Made by a program: the position numbers and the translations under genes
NCBI RefSeq assembly: GCF_031179285.1
Contig: NZ_JAPSHY010000016.1
Location: forward strand, 1-64,000
DNA length: 64,000 nt
Origin: Microbacterium sp.
Lineage (GTDB): Bacteria > Actinomycetota > Actinomycetes > Actinomycetales > Microbacteriaceae
Direction of reading: 5' to 3'
Notes under the pieces: model-generated
Told to the model about the DNA's origin: nothing
Databases searched by the model: none
Seen by the model: the letters and a program-made list of their open reading frames with translations, nothing else
Shown: positions 42,925 through 52,890 of the stretch, piece after piece
Layout: each line of letters starts with the position of its first letter
How positions within the stretch are numbered: the stretch's first letter is position 1

Positions 42925-45099
42925 ATGAAGAAAAGAGCGATGGCGCGTCGCCCGCTGGCATTGACTGCCGCAGCGACGATCGCCCTTGGGGGGCTCTTCT
43001 TCGGAAGCCCGGCCTACGCCGAGGAAACCGGAGACCAGCCGGTCGAGCAGACCACTGAGCCGACCGCGGAGCCGACGCCGACGGCCGAGGCCACGGAGCA
43101 GCCTGCGGCGCCCGTGGCAGAGGAGACGCCCGCTGAGGACGCTCCGCCCGCAGCGATCGTCGAGGCCGCCGAGGCAGCGGAGGAAGAGGGCGTTGCGATC
43201 GTCGCTTTCGGCGTCAACGCGGCAGGCGAAGATGTGGTGGTCGTCACGGCTGAGAGCACCGACGCTGCCGAGGGTGACGCGGCGGTCAAGGCGTTCGCCG
43301 ACAGCGCGAACCTCGATGACGCCAACGTCGTCACGGTCGCGAGCGCCCCTGTCGCTTTCGCGGAGGGCGAGGTCGTCGGTGGCCAGGGCTACATCGGTCT
43401 CGTCGGCCAGAACGCCTACGCCTGCTCCATCGGGTTCAGCGCCTTCGCACCCGACGGCTCGCCCGCACTGCTGAGCGCCGGGCACTGCGCCTACGACCAG
43501 AACAACGCGAAGGTCAACGACACCACGCTGACGATCCCGAACCAGGAGCCTGCCGTCGGTGGCCCCGGATACGAGGTTCCGGCCGTGCCGATCCTTCTCG
43601 GCGAGTTCGGCTTCGCGCAGTTCGGCAGCACCGGCAACGCGCCCGGCAGCGACGGCGACGTGAACGCCACCGACATCTCTGTGATCGACATCAATGAGCT
43701 CGGCGGCTTCTCCCTGCTGCCCGAGGTCACCGACTGGAGCACTGCAGGCGCCGGCCTCGGCTCGCTCGCCGACGGCACCATCTCGGTCAAGGGTGTCGGC
43801 TCGCCGGTCGCGGGCAACGTCTCGAAGAGCGGCCGTACCACCGGTTTCACCACCGGCACGATCGACGGCAATGATGTGCTCGATGGCTGGGCGCAGATCG
43901 AAGATCGCTGGGTCCGCGGCTTCTCCAGCAACACGATCGCGGCCCCGGGCGACTCCGGTGGCTCTGTCATCCAGGGCAACACCGCCGTCGGCGTGATCAG
44001 CGGCGGCACGGAGGACGGTCCCGGCGGCGAGCAGTGGACCTGGGCGACCTCCCTCGTTCACGCCCTGCCGAAGATCAGCGGCTACGAGGTCGCTCTCGAC
44101 CTCGACGCGCCCGTCGTCACCAGCCCCGCACCGGGTTCGACCGTCGTCATTGGCTCGACGATCACGGGCACCGCGCCCGGCGCGGAGCTCGTCGAGGTCA
44201 CCGGTGTCGGCGCGCCGTTCGAGGTTCCCGTCTCCAACGGCACCTTCTCGTTCGCGGCTCCCGGCGCACCCGGTGACTACAGCTACACGCTGACCTCGGT
44301 CAACGGTTTCAGCACCTCGGAGTCCACTTCCTATGCGCTGACTGTCGAGCTGGCGCCGACCCCGGCCCCAGTGTTCACCTCGCCCGCCAGCGGTTCGACC
44401 GTGACCGAGACCGTCACGTCGATCAGCGGCACCGGCGTCCCGGCGGCATCCGTCGTCGTGACGATCGACGGTGTCGACTACCCCGCGACGGTCGACGGCT
44501 CGGGCAACTGGACCGTCACGGGCCTCGAGCTCACGTACGGCACCCACACCGTCAGCGCGGTGCAGACCGCGAATGACGACACGTCGGATGCAGCCGAGTC
44601 GACGTTCGGCGTCGTCCCGGTCGCCCCGGCCGTGACCTCGGTGGCCGACGGTGCCGAGTTCGCGCACGACGCGGGTCCGTCGACCCTGTCGGGCACGGGC
44701 ATCGACGACTCCACGATCACCGTGCGACTGGACGGCGCTGAGCCGACCTCGACCCAGGGTGCAGCGCTGGCTGCCGTCAGCGGCACGTTCACCGCCAGCG
44801 TTGTCGGCGGTGTGTGGACCGTGGACTTCGGCGCGGCTCTCGAGCCGGGCACCTACTCGGTCTCGGCGACTCAGACCATCGACGGTGTCGCTTCGGCACC
44901 GACCACCCTCACCTTCCGCGTCCTGGCCGCTCCGGCGCCCGGTGGCGGCGGCGGTGCAGGCGACCCGGGTGACGGCAACCTCGCCGAGACCGGTGTCGAC
45001 ATGCTCGGCCCGATCAGCGCGTCGGCCGGCGCTCTCATCCTGCTCGCAGGTGGCATCACCCTGATGGCGATGCGTCGTCGCACGCTGATGGAGAGCTGA
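42925..45099 (+). CDS. Sortase-anchored S1 family serine protease with Ig-like repeats
   Basis: A 724-residue surface protein: signal peptide (about 1-32), Glu/Pro/Thr-rich propeptide (33-150), then a chymotrypsin-like domain. Its triad is H187 (SAGHC), D249 (TDISVID) and S343 (GDSGGS); Cys 167 and 188 flank the His as in streptogrisins. From about residue 390 come Ig-like repeats, each near 80-90 residues. The C-terminus has LAETG, a hydrophobic helix and RRR, the class E sortase signal. It should be an exposed wall-attached protease. Confidence 0.87.
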   Translation: MKKRAMARRPLALTAAATIALGGLFFGSPAYAEETGDQPVEQTTEPTAEPTPTAEATEQPAAPVAEETPAEDAPPAAIVEAAEAAEEEGVAIVAFGVNAAGEDVVVVTAESTDAAEGDAAVKAFADSANLDDANVVTVASAPVAFAEGEVVGGQGYIGLVGQNAYACSIGFSAFAPDGSPALLSAGHCAYDQNNAKVNDTTLTIPNQEPAVGGPGYEVPAVPILLGEFGFAQFGSTGNAPGSDGDVNATDISVIDINELGGFSLLPEVTDWSTAGAGLGSLADGTISVKGVGSPVAGNVSKSGRTTGFTTGTIDGNDVLDGWAQIEDRWVRGFSSNTIAAPGDSGGSVIQGNTAVGVISGGTEDGPGGEQWTWATSLVHALPKISGYEVALDLDAPVVTSPAPGSTVVIGSTITGTAPGAELVEVTGVGAPFEVPVSNGTFSFAAPGAPGDYSYTLTSVNGFSTSESTSYALTVELAPTPAPVFTSPASGSTVTETVTSISGTGVPAASVVVTIDGVDYPATVDGSGNWTVTGLELTYGTHTVSAVQTANDDTSDAAESTFGVVPVAPAVTSVADGAEFAHDAGPSTLSGTGIDDSTITVRLDGAEPTSTQGAALAAVSGTFTASVVGGVWTVDFGAALEPGTYSVSATQTIDGVASAPTTLTFRVLAAPAPGGGGGAGDPGDGNLAETGVDMLGPISASAGALILLAGGITLMAMRRRTLMES

Positions 45100-45110
45100 C
45101 ACTGATACAT

Positions 45111-45153
45111 CGAAAGAGCCGGGTGCCCGTTCGTCGGGTACCCGGCTCTTTCG
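45111..45153. terminator. Bidirectional terminator between protease and mannonate dehydratase genes
   Basis: A 19-bp stem with one G-T mismatch (45111-45129 with 45135-45153) and a 5-base loop. CTCTTTCG on the right arm resembles a short T-rich end. It lies between convergent genes and is the clearest terminator in the window. Confidence 0.9.
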
Positions 45154-45181
45154 CGTTGTCAGCGGCTCATCGGTCTGTTGC

Positions 45182-46420
45182 TCACCAGTCGTGGACGGTG
45201 CCGTCGAGCAGGCGGTTGTAGGGCAGGTAGGCCTGCTCGTAGGGGTACTTGCCGGCCTCGTCGACGTTGAGCTCGACGCCGAGCCCGGGCTTGTCGCTCG
45301 GGTGCAGGTAACCGTCGGTCCAGGTGAACGACTGCTCGAACACCTGATTCGTCCGCTCGCCGTGTTGCATGTACTCCTGGATGCCGAAGTTGTGGATCGC
45401 GAGACCAAGGTGCATCGCGGCTGCCATCCCGACCGGTGAGATGTCGGTCGGCCCGTGCATACCCGACTTGATCTGGTACATCGCGGCGTAGTCGAGGGTC
45501 TTCTTCAGCGCGGTGATGCCGCCCATATGGGTGACAGCCCCGCGCACGTAGTCGATGAGCTGGTCGCGGATGATGTCCTTGAAGTCCCACACCGTGTTGA
45601 AGATCTCGCCGATCGCCAGCGGTGTGGTCGTGTGCTGGCGTACGAGGCGCAGCGCCTCCTGGTTCTCGGCCGGCGTGCAGTCCTCCAGCCAGAACAGGTC
45701 GTACGGCTCGAGATCCTTGCCGAGCCGCGCGGCCTGGATCGGCGTCATCCGGTGGTGGCCGTCGTGGAGCAGCGGGATGTCGGGGCCGAACTCGTTGCGC
45801 ACCGCTTCGAAGACACCGGGAAGGTGGTTGAGGTACGCACGGGTGTCCCAGTCCTCCTCGACCGGCTTCGCACCGCGTCGCGCCGGCTCGTGGTCGTAGC
45901 GGACCGTCGCGTCGCCGACGTCGGCGCCTTGCGCGGCGATGCCGTAGATCGCCTTGAGCGTCGGCACCCCGGTCTGCACCCGGATGGCCTTGTATCCCCG
46001 CGCCTGATGGGCGCGGATCGAGTCGAACAGCTCCGGCAGTTCCTTGCCCGACGCGTGCCCGTACGCCATGAGCCCGGTGCGTGATGCGCCGCCGAGCAGC
46101 TGGTACACCGGCATCCCGGCCTGCTTGCCCTTGATGTCCCACAGCGCCATGTCGACGGCGGCGATCGCAGCCATGGTGACGGGACCGCGCCGCCAGTAGG
46201 CGCTCCGATACAGAAACTGCCAGGTGTCTTCGATGCGCGATTCGTCGACGCCGATGAGCAGCGGCACCACGTGCTCGCGCAGATACGCCACGACGGCGAG
46301 CTCGCGCCCGTTCAGCGTCGCATCGCCGAGCCCCGTCACGCCGTCTGCGGTCGTGATCTTCAGCGTGACGAAGTTCCGGTCGGGGCTGGTGACGATCACC
46401 TCTGCCTTGTCGATGGCCAT
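45182..46420 (-). CDS. manD: D-mannonate dehydratase (enolase superfamily, ManD/RspA)
   Basis: A 412-residue enolase-superfamily acid-sugar dehydratase. It has the capping N-terminus ([17 protein letters not shown]), DGHHRMTP and FWLEDCTP in the barrel, and the highly characteristic C-terminal [15 protein letters not shown] and [11 protein letters not shown] seen in D-mannonate/D-gluconate dehydratases. It removes water from mannonate to give 2-keto-3-deoxygluconate in glucuronate breakdown. Some family members are slow and of other function. AGGAG 6 bases before the ATG fixes the start. Confidence 0.92.
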   Translation of the reverse strand: MAIDKAEVIVTSPDRNFVTLKITTADGVTGLGDATLNGRELAVVAYLREHVVPLLIGVDESRIEDTWQFLYRSAYWRRGPVTMAAIAAVDMALWDIKGKQAGMPVYQLLGGASRTGLMAYGHASGKELPELFDSIRAHQARGYKAIRVQTGVPTLKAIYGIAAQGADVGDATVRYDHEPARRGAKPVEEDWDTRAYLNHLPGVFEAVRNEFGPDIPLLHDGHHRMTPIQAARLGKDLEPYDLFWLEDCTPAENQEALRLVRQHTTTPLAIGEIFNTVWDFKDIIRDQLIDYVRGAVTHMGGITALKKTLDYAAMYQIKSGMHGPTDISPVGMAAAMHLGLAIHNFGIQEYMQHGERTNQVFEQSFTWTDGYLHPSDKPGLGVELNVDEAGKYPYEQAYLPYNRLLDGTVHDW

Positions 46421-46483
46421 GGCGGCTCCTGAGGAGGTCGAGCGGCGGGATGCCGCGGAATCAGCGGGACGAGGGCCATCCAA

Positions 46484-46501
46484 TCACTGCCATACCAGTG
46501 A
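46484..46501. promoter_or_regulatory. Operator-like dyad upstream of the GntR gene
   Basis: TCACTG and CAGTGA separated by six bases form a perfect inverted repeat 20 bp before the GntR ATG, between it and the divergent mannonate dehydratase gene. It is a candidate FCD-type GntR site. Confidence 0.5.
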
Positions 46502-46521
46502 CGTCAAGCTATCGTGACCGT

Positions 46522-47217
46522 ATGCCCGAGCCCGTCCGCCCCTCTGCGCGGTCACTGGCGTACGGGCGCATCCGCGACGACGTCATCCGAGGGGTGTTCG
46601 CCCCCGGTGCCCTGCTGTCTGAGAACGAGCTCGCCACATCGCTCGGTCTCAGCAGGCAACCCGTTCGTGAAGCCCTCCTCCTCATCGCCCAGGAGGGTCT
46701 CGTCGAGGTGCGGCCGCAGAGCGGCACCTATGTGACCCACATCGACCCGGGCCGCGTGCGTGAGGCGCAGTTCATCCGCGAGGCGATCGAGCTCGCATCG
46801 CTCGCGGCCTGCGAGGCCCCGTCGGATCGGGACGAGCGGATGCTGCGCGACCTCATCGCCGCACAACGCAGTGCCCGTGACCGCAACGCCTTCTATCCGC
46901 TCGACGAGGATTTCCACCGCGCCCTGCTCGGCCTCGCGGGGCATGCGAACGCGTGGGCGGCGGTCAACGCCGCGAAGGGGCACCTGGATCGCGCCCGCTA
47001 TGTCGGCATGAGTGCGACGCGGGGCGTGCAGGACTACGTCGACGATCACGAACGCGTGGTCGACGCGCTCGCCGCGGGCGATGCGGATGCTGCTGCCGCC
47101 GCGCTCCGCGAACACCTGCGGTTCGTCTTCGATGACCTCGAGGCGGTCAGATCCCAGCATCCCGAGCTCTTCGACGCGGTCACACCGTCTCGGAGCGGCC
47201 GCGCGTCCCGACGCTGA
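46522..47217 (+). CDS. GntR-family regulator (FadR/FCD type)
   Basis: A 231-residue regulator: winged helix about residues 12-75 (LLSENELATSLGLSRQPVREAL) and an all-helical FCD effector domain (about 85-215) with DEDFHRALLGLAGH supplying metal His. It is divergent from manD, so it probably represses hexuronate genes and responds to a sugar acid such as mannonate or gluconate. Confidence 0.9.
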   Translation: MPEPVRPSARSLAYGRIRDDVIRGVFAPGALLSENELATSLGLSRQPVREALLLIAQEGLVEVRPQSGTYVTHIDPGRVREAQFIREAIELASLAACEAPSDRDERMLRDLIAAQRSARDRNAFYPLDEDFHRALLGLAGHANAWAAVNAAKGHLDRARYVGMSATRGVQDYVDDHERVVDALAAGDADAAAAALREHLRFVFDDLEAVRSQHPELFDAVTPSRSGRASRR

Positions 47218-47255
47218 TCCGTCCGCCGGCCTGTCATTCGCCTGCCGGGCATTGA

Positions 47256-47295
47256 GGGCCGGGCGGCACAGTGTCAGGATGAAGCCGCCCGGCCC
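47256..47295 (+). terminator. Hairpin between GntR and 6-phosphogluconate dehydrogenase genes
   Basis: Perfect 12-bp arms (47256-47267 with 47284-47295) around a 16-base loop, about 40 bp past the GntR stop and 33 bp before the next ATG. It could end the regulator transcript or shape the leader of the next gene. Confidence 0.55.
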
Positions 47296-47328
47296 CATTC
47301 GGGGCGGGGACGACAGGAAGGCGTGGCG

Positions 47329-48384
47329 ATGCAGCTGGCGATGATCGGACTCGGACGAATGGGCGCGAACATCGTGCGCCGCCTCATGCGCGACGGCCAC
47401 GACTGCGTCGTCTACGACCGCAGCACGGAGGCGGTCTCCGCGCTGGTCGCGGAGGGAGCGACGGGTGTCGGCAGCGTGAGCGAACTCGCTGCCGCGCTCG
47501 AGGGGCCACGGGTGGTCTGGCTGATGGTTCCCGCCGGCATCACCGGCGCCGTGGTCGACGAGGTCGCAGCCGTGCTCGAGCCCGGCGACATCATCATCGA
47601 CGGCGGCAACTCGAACTACCGCGACGACGTCCGACGCGCGGCGGCGCTGCGCGAGCGAGGGCTGGAATTCGTCGATGTGGGTACGAGCGGCGGCGTCTTC
47701 GGTCTCGACCGCGGGTACTGCTTGATGGTCGGCGGATCGGATGCCGCCGTGCAGCACATCGAACCGATCCTGCGCACGGTCGCTCCGGGCGTGGGCGAGA
47801 TCGAGCGCACCCCGGGGCGCGAGGGCGAGCTGGCTCCCGAGGAGGAGGGGTTCCTGCACTGTGGTCCGTCGGGCGCCGGGCACTTCGTGAAGATGGTGCA
47901 CAACGGCATCGAGTACGGGATCATGGCGGCCCTCGCCGAGGGGTTGAATCTACTGCAGAATGCGGATGCCGGTGTGCGCGAGGCGGAGCACTCGGCTGAG
48001 GTGGCTCCTCTCGAAGAGCCCGAGTTCTACCAGTTCCCCATCAACACCGCGAAGGTCGCCGAGCTGTGGCGGCGAGGATCGGTGATCTCGTCGTGGCTGC
48101 TCGATCTCACGGCAGCGGCGTTGAACGATAACCCGACCCTCGACGGCCTGGCCGGTCGCGTGTCGGACTCTGGCGAGGGCCGGTGGACCGTGAAGGCGGC
48201 CGTCGACGTCGGCGTACCGGTGCCGGTACTCGCGGCGTCGTTGTTCGAGCGGTTCGCCTCGCGCGGCGAGGACCACTTCGCCAACCAGGTGCTCTCTGCC
48301 ATGCGCCTGCAGTTCGGTGGCCATCAGGAGTTGCCCGCGGGCGATGTGTTCGAGGCTGGAGCACGCAAGTCCGAAGCGGGTTGA
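47329..48384 (+). CDS. gnd: 6-phosphogluconate dehydrogenase, short NAD-type
   Basis: A 351-residue decarboxylating dehydrogenase: IGLGRMGANIV nucleotide loop, IIIDGGNSNYRDD, VGTSGGVFGLDRG and the catalytic K188 in HFVKMVHNGIEYG. At 351 residues it is shorter than the 470-residue NADP enzyme. Asp 30 at the end of the second strand suggests NAD use (GntZ/GndA-short type), which is inference. AGGAAGG 7 bases before the ATG at 47329 rules out the in-frame GTG at 47323. It makes ribulose 5-phosphate. Confidence 0.87.
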   Translation: MQLAMIGLGRMGANIVRRLMRDGHDCVVYDRSTEAVSALVAEGATGVGSVSELAAALEGPRVVWLMVPAGITGAVVDEVAAVLEPGDIIIDGGNSNYRDDVRRAAALRERGLEFVDVGTSGGVFGLDRGYCLMVGGSDAAVQHIEPILRTVAPGVGEIERTPGREGELAPEEEGFLHCGPSGAGHFVKMVHNGIEYGIMAALAEGLNLLQNADAGVREAEHSAEVAPLEEPEFYQFPINTAKVAELWRRGSVISSWLLDLTAAALNDNPTLDGLAGRVSDSGEGRWTVKAAVDVGVPVPVLAASLFERFASRGEDHFANQVLSAMRLQFGGHQELPAGDVFEAGARKSEAG

Positions 48385-48537
48385 GCGCGGCTCAGAACGA
48401 ATCTGGAAGTTTTCTGAACAATCGCTATGTGTGCAGCGACAACTTCCGGTTATATGTGATGTGGGGGGATCGTTCAGGTTGAACGCGTGCCCCTTGTTGC
48501 CGCTACCAGGAGGTAGTGGGGGAGATGGAGGGGTAAC

Positions 48538-51500
48538 GTGCCATTATTTGTCGCGTCGAAAAGTACGCTCGACCATGAAAGTCCCGGACGTCGAAATCTG
48601 ATTCGATCCGCTCGGGCAATCGCAGCCGCGGTGGCTTCAGCGGCGATCGTGCTTGCTGGCTCGACGGTGCCGGCAGCAGCCGCCCCGCAGTCGGTGCATG
48701 AGATCACCGCGAACTGGGCCGGCGACCCCGTGCCGACAGAGGCACCGTACGGCCAGCCTGTGACGGCGGAGTTCCACGTGAACACCAACGACAACGGTGA
48801 CCCGTACACGAATGAGCCGGTCGAGAACGTCCGCGCCACGCTCACCGTCGGCAACGGAGCCTTCACGAGCATTCCGCAGGTCTGCAAGACCAGCGATGTG
48901 ACGCCCGTGTCATCCATCTCCGACGACAGCACAACACTTCTCTGCAACCTCGGAACCATCACCGAGGGCACCGCGACGGTCATTCAGGCGCCGGTGCGCG
49001 CCACATCCACGGTCGGCGGCAATCTGACCGTCGTCGGTACCGCCACCTCCGATTCGGCAGTCGCCGAGGCCGGCCCGGCAGACCCGGGCCCGCTGCCCAT
49101 CACCTACGTCCACGGCATGGATTTGTCGCTTGTCCAGGCTCCCGGCCAGGGCGCTCAAGGCTTCACGCAGGAGAGCCGTCTGGGTGGTGACCGCCCGTTC
49201 CTCCAGATGAACTACTCGCTCATCCTTGACGCGGGCAGCCGCCCCGGTCCGGAGAGCTACTCCTTCCCCGTCACGGTCAGCGCGAACGTCGCCGGCGCGA
49301 CGAATGGACTCGCCTGGGAGGACTGCGTGCCGGTCAGCACCGCGTCGCGATCCACCGGACAGCCGTTCTCCGACCCAGCCGAGGAAGATCGCACGAACTT
49401 CCCCACCTGTGGCGTGAGCGGTGCGGGCACGACGTACACCGTGTCGCTCTCCGACCTGGACTACACCCTCGTGAATGCCCCGGTCAACGACAGCATGGGT
49501 CAGCCGCTTCCCGGCAACGGTGTGTACATCGCGTCAGGCACCGTGCAGTTCAGCATCCCCACGGCGGTCACCGCGATCACCACCTACACATTCACCGCGG
49601 CTCCCGGCGCGTTCGTGTTCGACGACGGTGTATCGGAACCCGATTCCGACGCCGCCAACAACGTCTCGAGCGCGACGCTCACCCCGCCCGGGGGATTCAG
49701 CAACCACTGGACGGGAGCTCCCGCAGCGTCTCGGACCGCATGGGACGCGAATCTCTGGGTGAGCCCCGGCACGAGCCAGGACGCGGTCATGCCGCAGCCG
49801 GGTCTGACGAACGAGAACTGGGAAGAACAAGCCGCGAACGGCACCATCGAGCCGATCGCTCTCTACCACCAGGCCAACAGCCAGGTGTGGAACGGCTATC
49901 AGGGTCCCGGTGGCGATCAGATGGCCGGTGTCTGCACGATGAACCAGAACCCCGCGTTCATCCCGACATCCTTCGAGGGTGGCGGCTGGAACGGAGGCGG
50001 TCTCGAAGGGTACGAGAACTACGAGTCCGCTCGCTTCTTCTACACCACACAGGCGATCGACACGAAGACCGAGACATGCGGTCAGGTGGCACCGAGCGCG
50101 ATGTGGGTCGAGGTAGTACCGCCGGCCGGCGATTCTCTCACCGACCCGCGCATCGAGAGCGACATCCTCATGGATCTCCCCGCCGGTGTGACGGCCGTGA
50201 AGATGACGTGGAACCCGGCCGTGGATCAGTCGGTGACGACCTTCCTCCGGGCATTCGGCTATATCGACCCGGCCGCCCCGACCTCGGGTGAGGGTTGGAC
50301 CGTTGGTGCCTTCAACGCACCGTACGACGTCGGTGCAGCCTGGCCCGGGTATCCCACCCTGAACAACTGGATCAACCTCAGCACGATAGACGGGGGGACG
50401 GTGATCCCAGGCAGCACCTATGGCCCGAACACCAATGGTTCCCGAGACGCATATCGTCTTCAGGGCGCACAGGGTCTGATCGAGAAGGTCGCCTCCGACA
50501 CCACGGCGCAGCCCGGTGTTCCGGTGACCTACACGCTCCGCGCGCAGGCGCAGAACCTCATCACCAGCCCGCCGCCGGCGACGTTCGAGGTCGTGGACAC
50601 CCTTCCGGAAGGAATGGTGTACGTGGCAGGTTCCGGCGAGCCGGCCCCGACGAGCGTGAGCCCCGATGGGCGCACGATCACCTGGACCTTCGCGAACGTG
50701 GCGCCGAACGTCTTCCAGACCATTGGCTACCAGGCTCAGCGCCCGGCAGACAGTGTCATTCCGCCGGGAACGCGCCTCACGAACACTGCAGTCATCAACA
50801 CGGTCGGTGACAACCGGCCGCCGGGGACTCCTGGTCGATCCGCCAGCGCCACGGTCACCGTGCCGAGCGCGTCGGCGACGATCTTCGGCAAGGCAGCGGA
50901 AGCGAATGTGCTCTCCTTCGAGGGCGATACCTCGGCGTGGGTGCTCACGATCAACTCGCAGGATCCGGTCGAGAACGGATTCACCGACACGATCGACATC
51001 CTTCCGGCGGTCGGCGACGGCCGCGGGACCAACATCGACGGCACATACACCGTGACCGGTGTCGATGCGGTTGCGGGCTCGACGGTGTACTACACCGACG
51101 CGCCGATGGAGTCGCTGTCCTTCGATCCGCGTGATCCCTCCAACGGAGGAACGCCCGGCTCGGTCGACGGCAACACCGTGGATTGGTCCACGACCGAGAT
51201 CGACAACCCGACCGGCATCCGCGTGATCGGGCCGGCGCTTGCGCCGGGGGCATCGCAGACGATCCGCATCGAGTTCGAGACGCCCGCCGGCAGCAGCTGC
51301 GAAGCTCCCGCCGAGGGTGACAGCAAGCCGGGGCAGATCATGGTCAACTCGGCAGGGTCCTTCGCTGGCCACACCGCGCTGCCGATGCTCTCGTCGGCGG
51401 TCACCGAGATCGGCAGCTGCTACGCCGCCAACCTGAAGAAGTACATTCAGGATGCGGACGGCGAGTGGCGCGACGCGAACACGACGGCCGACTTCCCGAC

Positions 51501-52827
51501 GTTCAAGGTCGGCGACACCATCCGGTACCGGATCGTCGTCGAGAACATCGGGCAGGGCACGCTGACGAACCTCGAGGTCACGGATGACCTGCAGCCGGAG
51601 CTCGGATCGTTCACGGTCGAGTCGCTGGCTCGCGGTGAGAGCGAGACCCACGAGTTCGAGATCGTCGCGGATGCCGCGATGGGCGAGAACGTGGTCAACA
51701 CGGCTTGCGGTACGGCGGATGTTCCGCCGGACCCCGAGCTGCCGGCGACCATCAACTGCGATCCTGCAGGATTCGTTCTCGACGGCGAGCCGACGCACGT
51801 GAAGTCGCTCCTCTCGGCGACGCCGATCGGCGATGGTCAGTGGGAGCTCGTCTACGGGATCGACGTCACCAACGATTCGGGTCTGTCGACGATGTACAAC
51901 CTCGACGACACGCTGCACTTCACCGACCAGGCCGAGATCGCCTCGGCCACGGTGACGGATTCGCCGGCCGACGTGACGCTCGCCGACCCCGCGTGGGACG
52001 GTGAGGAAAACGTGCGCATCGCGACGAACGTGCCGCTGGCCGGCAACGACGACGATGGATACGCGCCTCATCACTACGAGGTGACCGTGGTCGCCGATGT
52101 GCCCCTGCAGCTCGAGGGCGCAGGATCCGGCGAGGATGACCCGACGCAGTGCGGGGTTGACGGTGATGACGCGGACCGCGCGTTCAACAACGTCTCGACC
52201 CTGACCGACGCGGCGGGCGACACCGAGGACGACCAGGCATGTGCCGGGCTCCCCTCGATCGCACTCTCCAAGTCGATCGTCGGCGAGCCTGTCGAGGGCC
52301 CGAACAACCGGTGGACGGTCACGTACGAGATCGTCGTCACGAACGAGGGTGCGGTCGCAGGCGACTACCAGGTCACCGACCGCCTGCGCTACGGTGCCGG
52401 TCTCGAGGTGACGGCCGCTTCGGTGACCCAGTCGCCTGAGGGCGTCACCCTCTCGCCGGACTGGACGGGCGAGGGCGCCGACGGCGCGGCGGAGAACGTG
52501 GTCGCCGACGGCGCACTGGATGCCGGCGTCACGCATGTGTACCGCGTGCAGGTGCGCTCGACGCTCGACACCGCAGCGGCGAACGCATCGACGTTCGCAT
52601 GCCCGGCCCCTGGCTCCGTTCAGGCGGGCGGATTCGCGAACACGGCCGGGGTGGGTCACAACGACCTCACCGGTGCCGCAGGTGCGTGTGCCGCACCGGA
52701 GACGCCGCTTGCCCAGACCGGTGGCATGATCAACGCCGGACTCATCGGCACCGCGGTCGTGTTGCTCCTCGTCGGAGGCGGATTCGTCCTCTTCCTCCGG
52801 CGCCGCGCGACGGTGACGGTCGAGTAG
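48538..52827 (+). CDS. Large sortase-anchored surface protein with DUF11-like repeats
   Basis: A 1429-residue secreted protein. The GTG start has GGAGG 6 bases upstream. The signal peptide ends near residue 49 (PAAAAPQ). The body consists of beta-rich DUF11/isopeptide-type repeats, clear at about residues 640-740 and in two related C-terminal repeats of about 150 residues (1080-1390). The end carries LAQTG, a hydrophobic helix and RRRATVTVE, so it is attached to the wall by a class E sortase. Likely roles are adhesion or cell-surface scaffolding. Confidence 0.85.
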   Translation: MPLFVASKSTLDHESPGRRNLIRSARAIAAAVASAAIVLAGSTVPAAAAPQSVHEITANWAGDPVPTEAPYGQPVTAEFHVNTNDNGDPYTNEPVENVRATLTVGNGAFTSIPQVCKTSDVTPVSSISDDSTTLLCNLGTITEGTATVIQAPVRATSTVGGNLTVVGTATSDSAVAEAGPADPGPLPITYVHGMDLSLVQAPGQGAQGFTQESRLGGDRPFLQMNYSLILDAGSRPGPESYSFPVTVSANVAGATNGLAWEDCVPVSTASRSTGQPFSDPAEEDRTNFPTCGVSGAGTTYTVSLSDLDYTLVNAPVNDSMGQPLPGNGVYIASGTVQFSIPTAVTAITTYTFTAAPGAFVFDDGVSEPDSDAANNVSSATLTPPGGFSNHWTGAPAASRTAWDANLWVSPGTSQDAVMPQPGLTNENWEEQAANGTIEPIALYHQANSQVWNGYQGPGGDQMAGVCTMNQNPAFIPTSFEGGGWNGGGLEGYENYESARFFYTTQAIDTKTETCGQVAPSAMWVEVVPPAGDSLTDPRIESDILMDLPAGVTAVKMTWNPAVDQSVTTFLRAFGYIDPAAPTSGEGWTVGAFNAPYDVGAAWPGYPTLNNWINLSTIDGGTVIPGSTYGPNTNGSRDAYRLQGAQGLIEKVASDTTAQPGVPVTYTLRAQAQNLITSPPPATFEVVDTLPEGMVYVAGSGEPAPTSVSPDGRTITWTFANVAPNVFQTIGYQAQRPADSVIPPGTRLTNTAVINTVGDNRPPGTPGRSASATVTVPSASATIFGKAAEANVLSFEGDTSAWVLTINSQDPVENGFTDTIDILPAVGDGRGTNIDGTYTVTGVDAVAGSTVYYTDAPMESLSFDPRDPSNGGTPGSVDGNTVDWSTTEIDNPTGIRVIGPALAPGASQTIRIEFETPAGSSCEAPAEGDSKPGQIMVNSAGSFAGHTALPMLSSAVTEIGSCYAANLKKYIQDADGEWRDANTTADFPTFKVGDTIRYRIVVENIGQGTLTNLEVTDDLQPELGSFTVESLARGESETHEFEIVADAAMGENVVNTACGTADVPPDPELPATINCDPAGFVLDGEPTHVKSLLSATPIGDGQWELVYGIDVTNDSGLSTMYNLDDTLHFTDQAEIASATVTDSPADVTLADPAWDGEENVRIATNVPLAGNDDDGYAPHHYEVTVVADVPLQLEGAGSGEDDPTQCGVDGDDADRAFNNVSTLTDAAGDTEDDQACAGLPSIALSKSIVGEPVEGPNNRWTVTYEIVVTNEGAVAGDYQVTDRLRYGAGLEVTAASVTQSPEGVTLSPDWTGEGADGAAENVVADGALDAGVTHVYRVQVRSTLDTAAANASTFACPAPGSVQAGGFANTAGVGHNDLTGAAGACAAPETPLAQTGGMINAGLIGTAVVLLLVGGGFVLFLRRRATVTVE

Positions 52828-52890
52828 GACTCCGATCCCGGCCGCGCTCGAACCTCTCCTTCGAGCTTCGGCCGGGGCCGGACCCGTGGT

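Noticed and set aside
42778..45408. Long minus-strand open frame opposite the anchored protease
   Set aside because: It is antisense to a well-supported protease with signal peptide, triad and anchor. Its translation is Arg/Gly/Asp-rich without domains, as expected of a shadow frame in GC-rich DNA.
49534..52659. 1041-codon minus-strand open frame opposite the large surface protein
   Set aside because: It is an antisense artefact of GC-rich codons; no start signal, no recognisable motif, and the plus-strand frame has a signal peptide and a LAQTG end.
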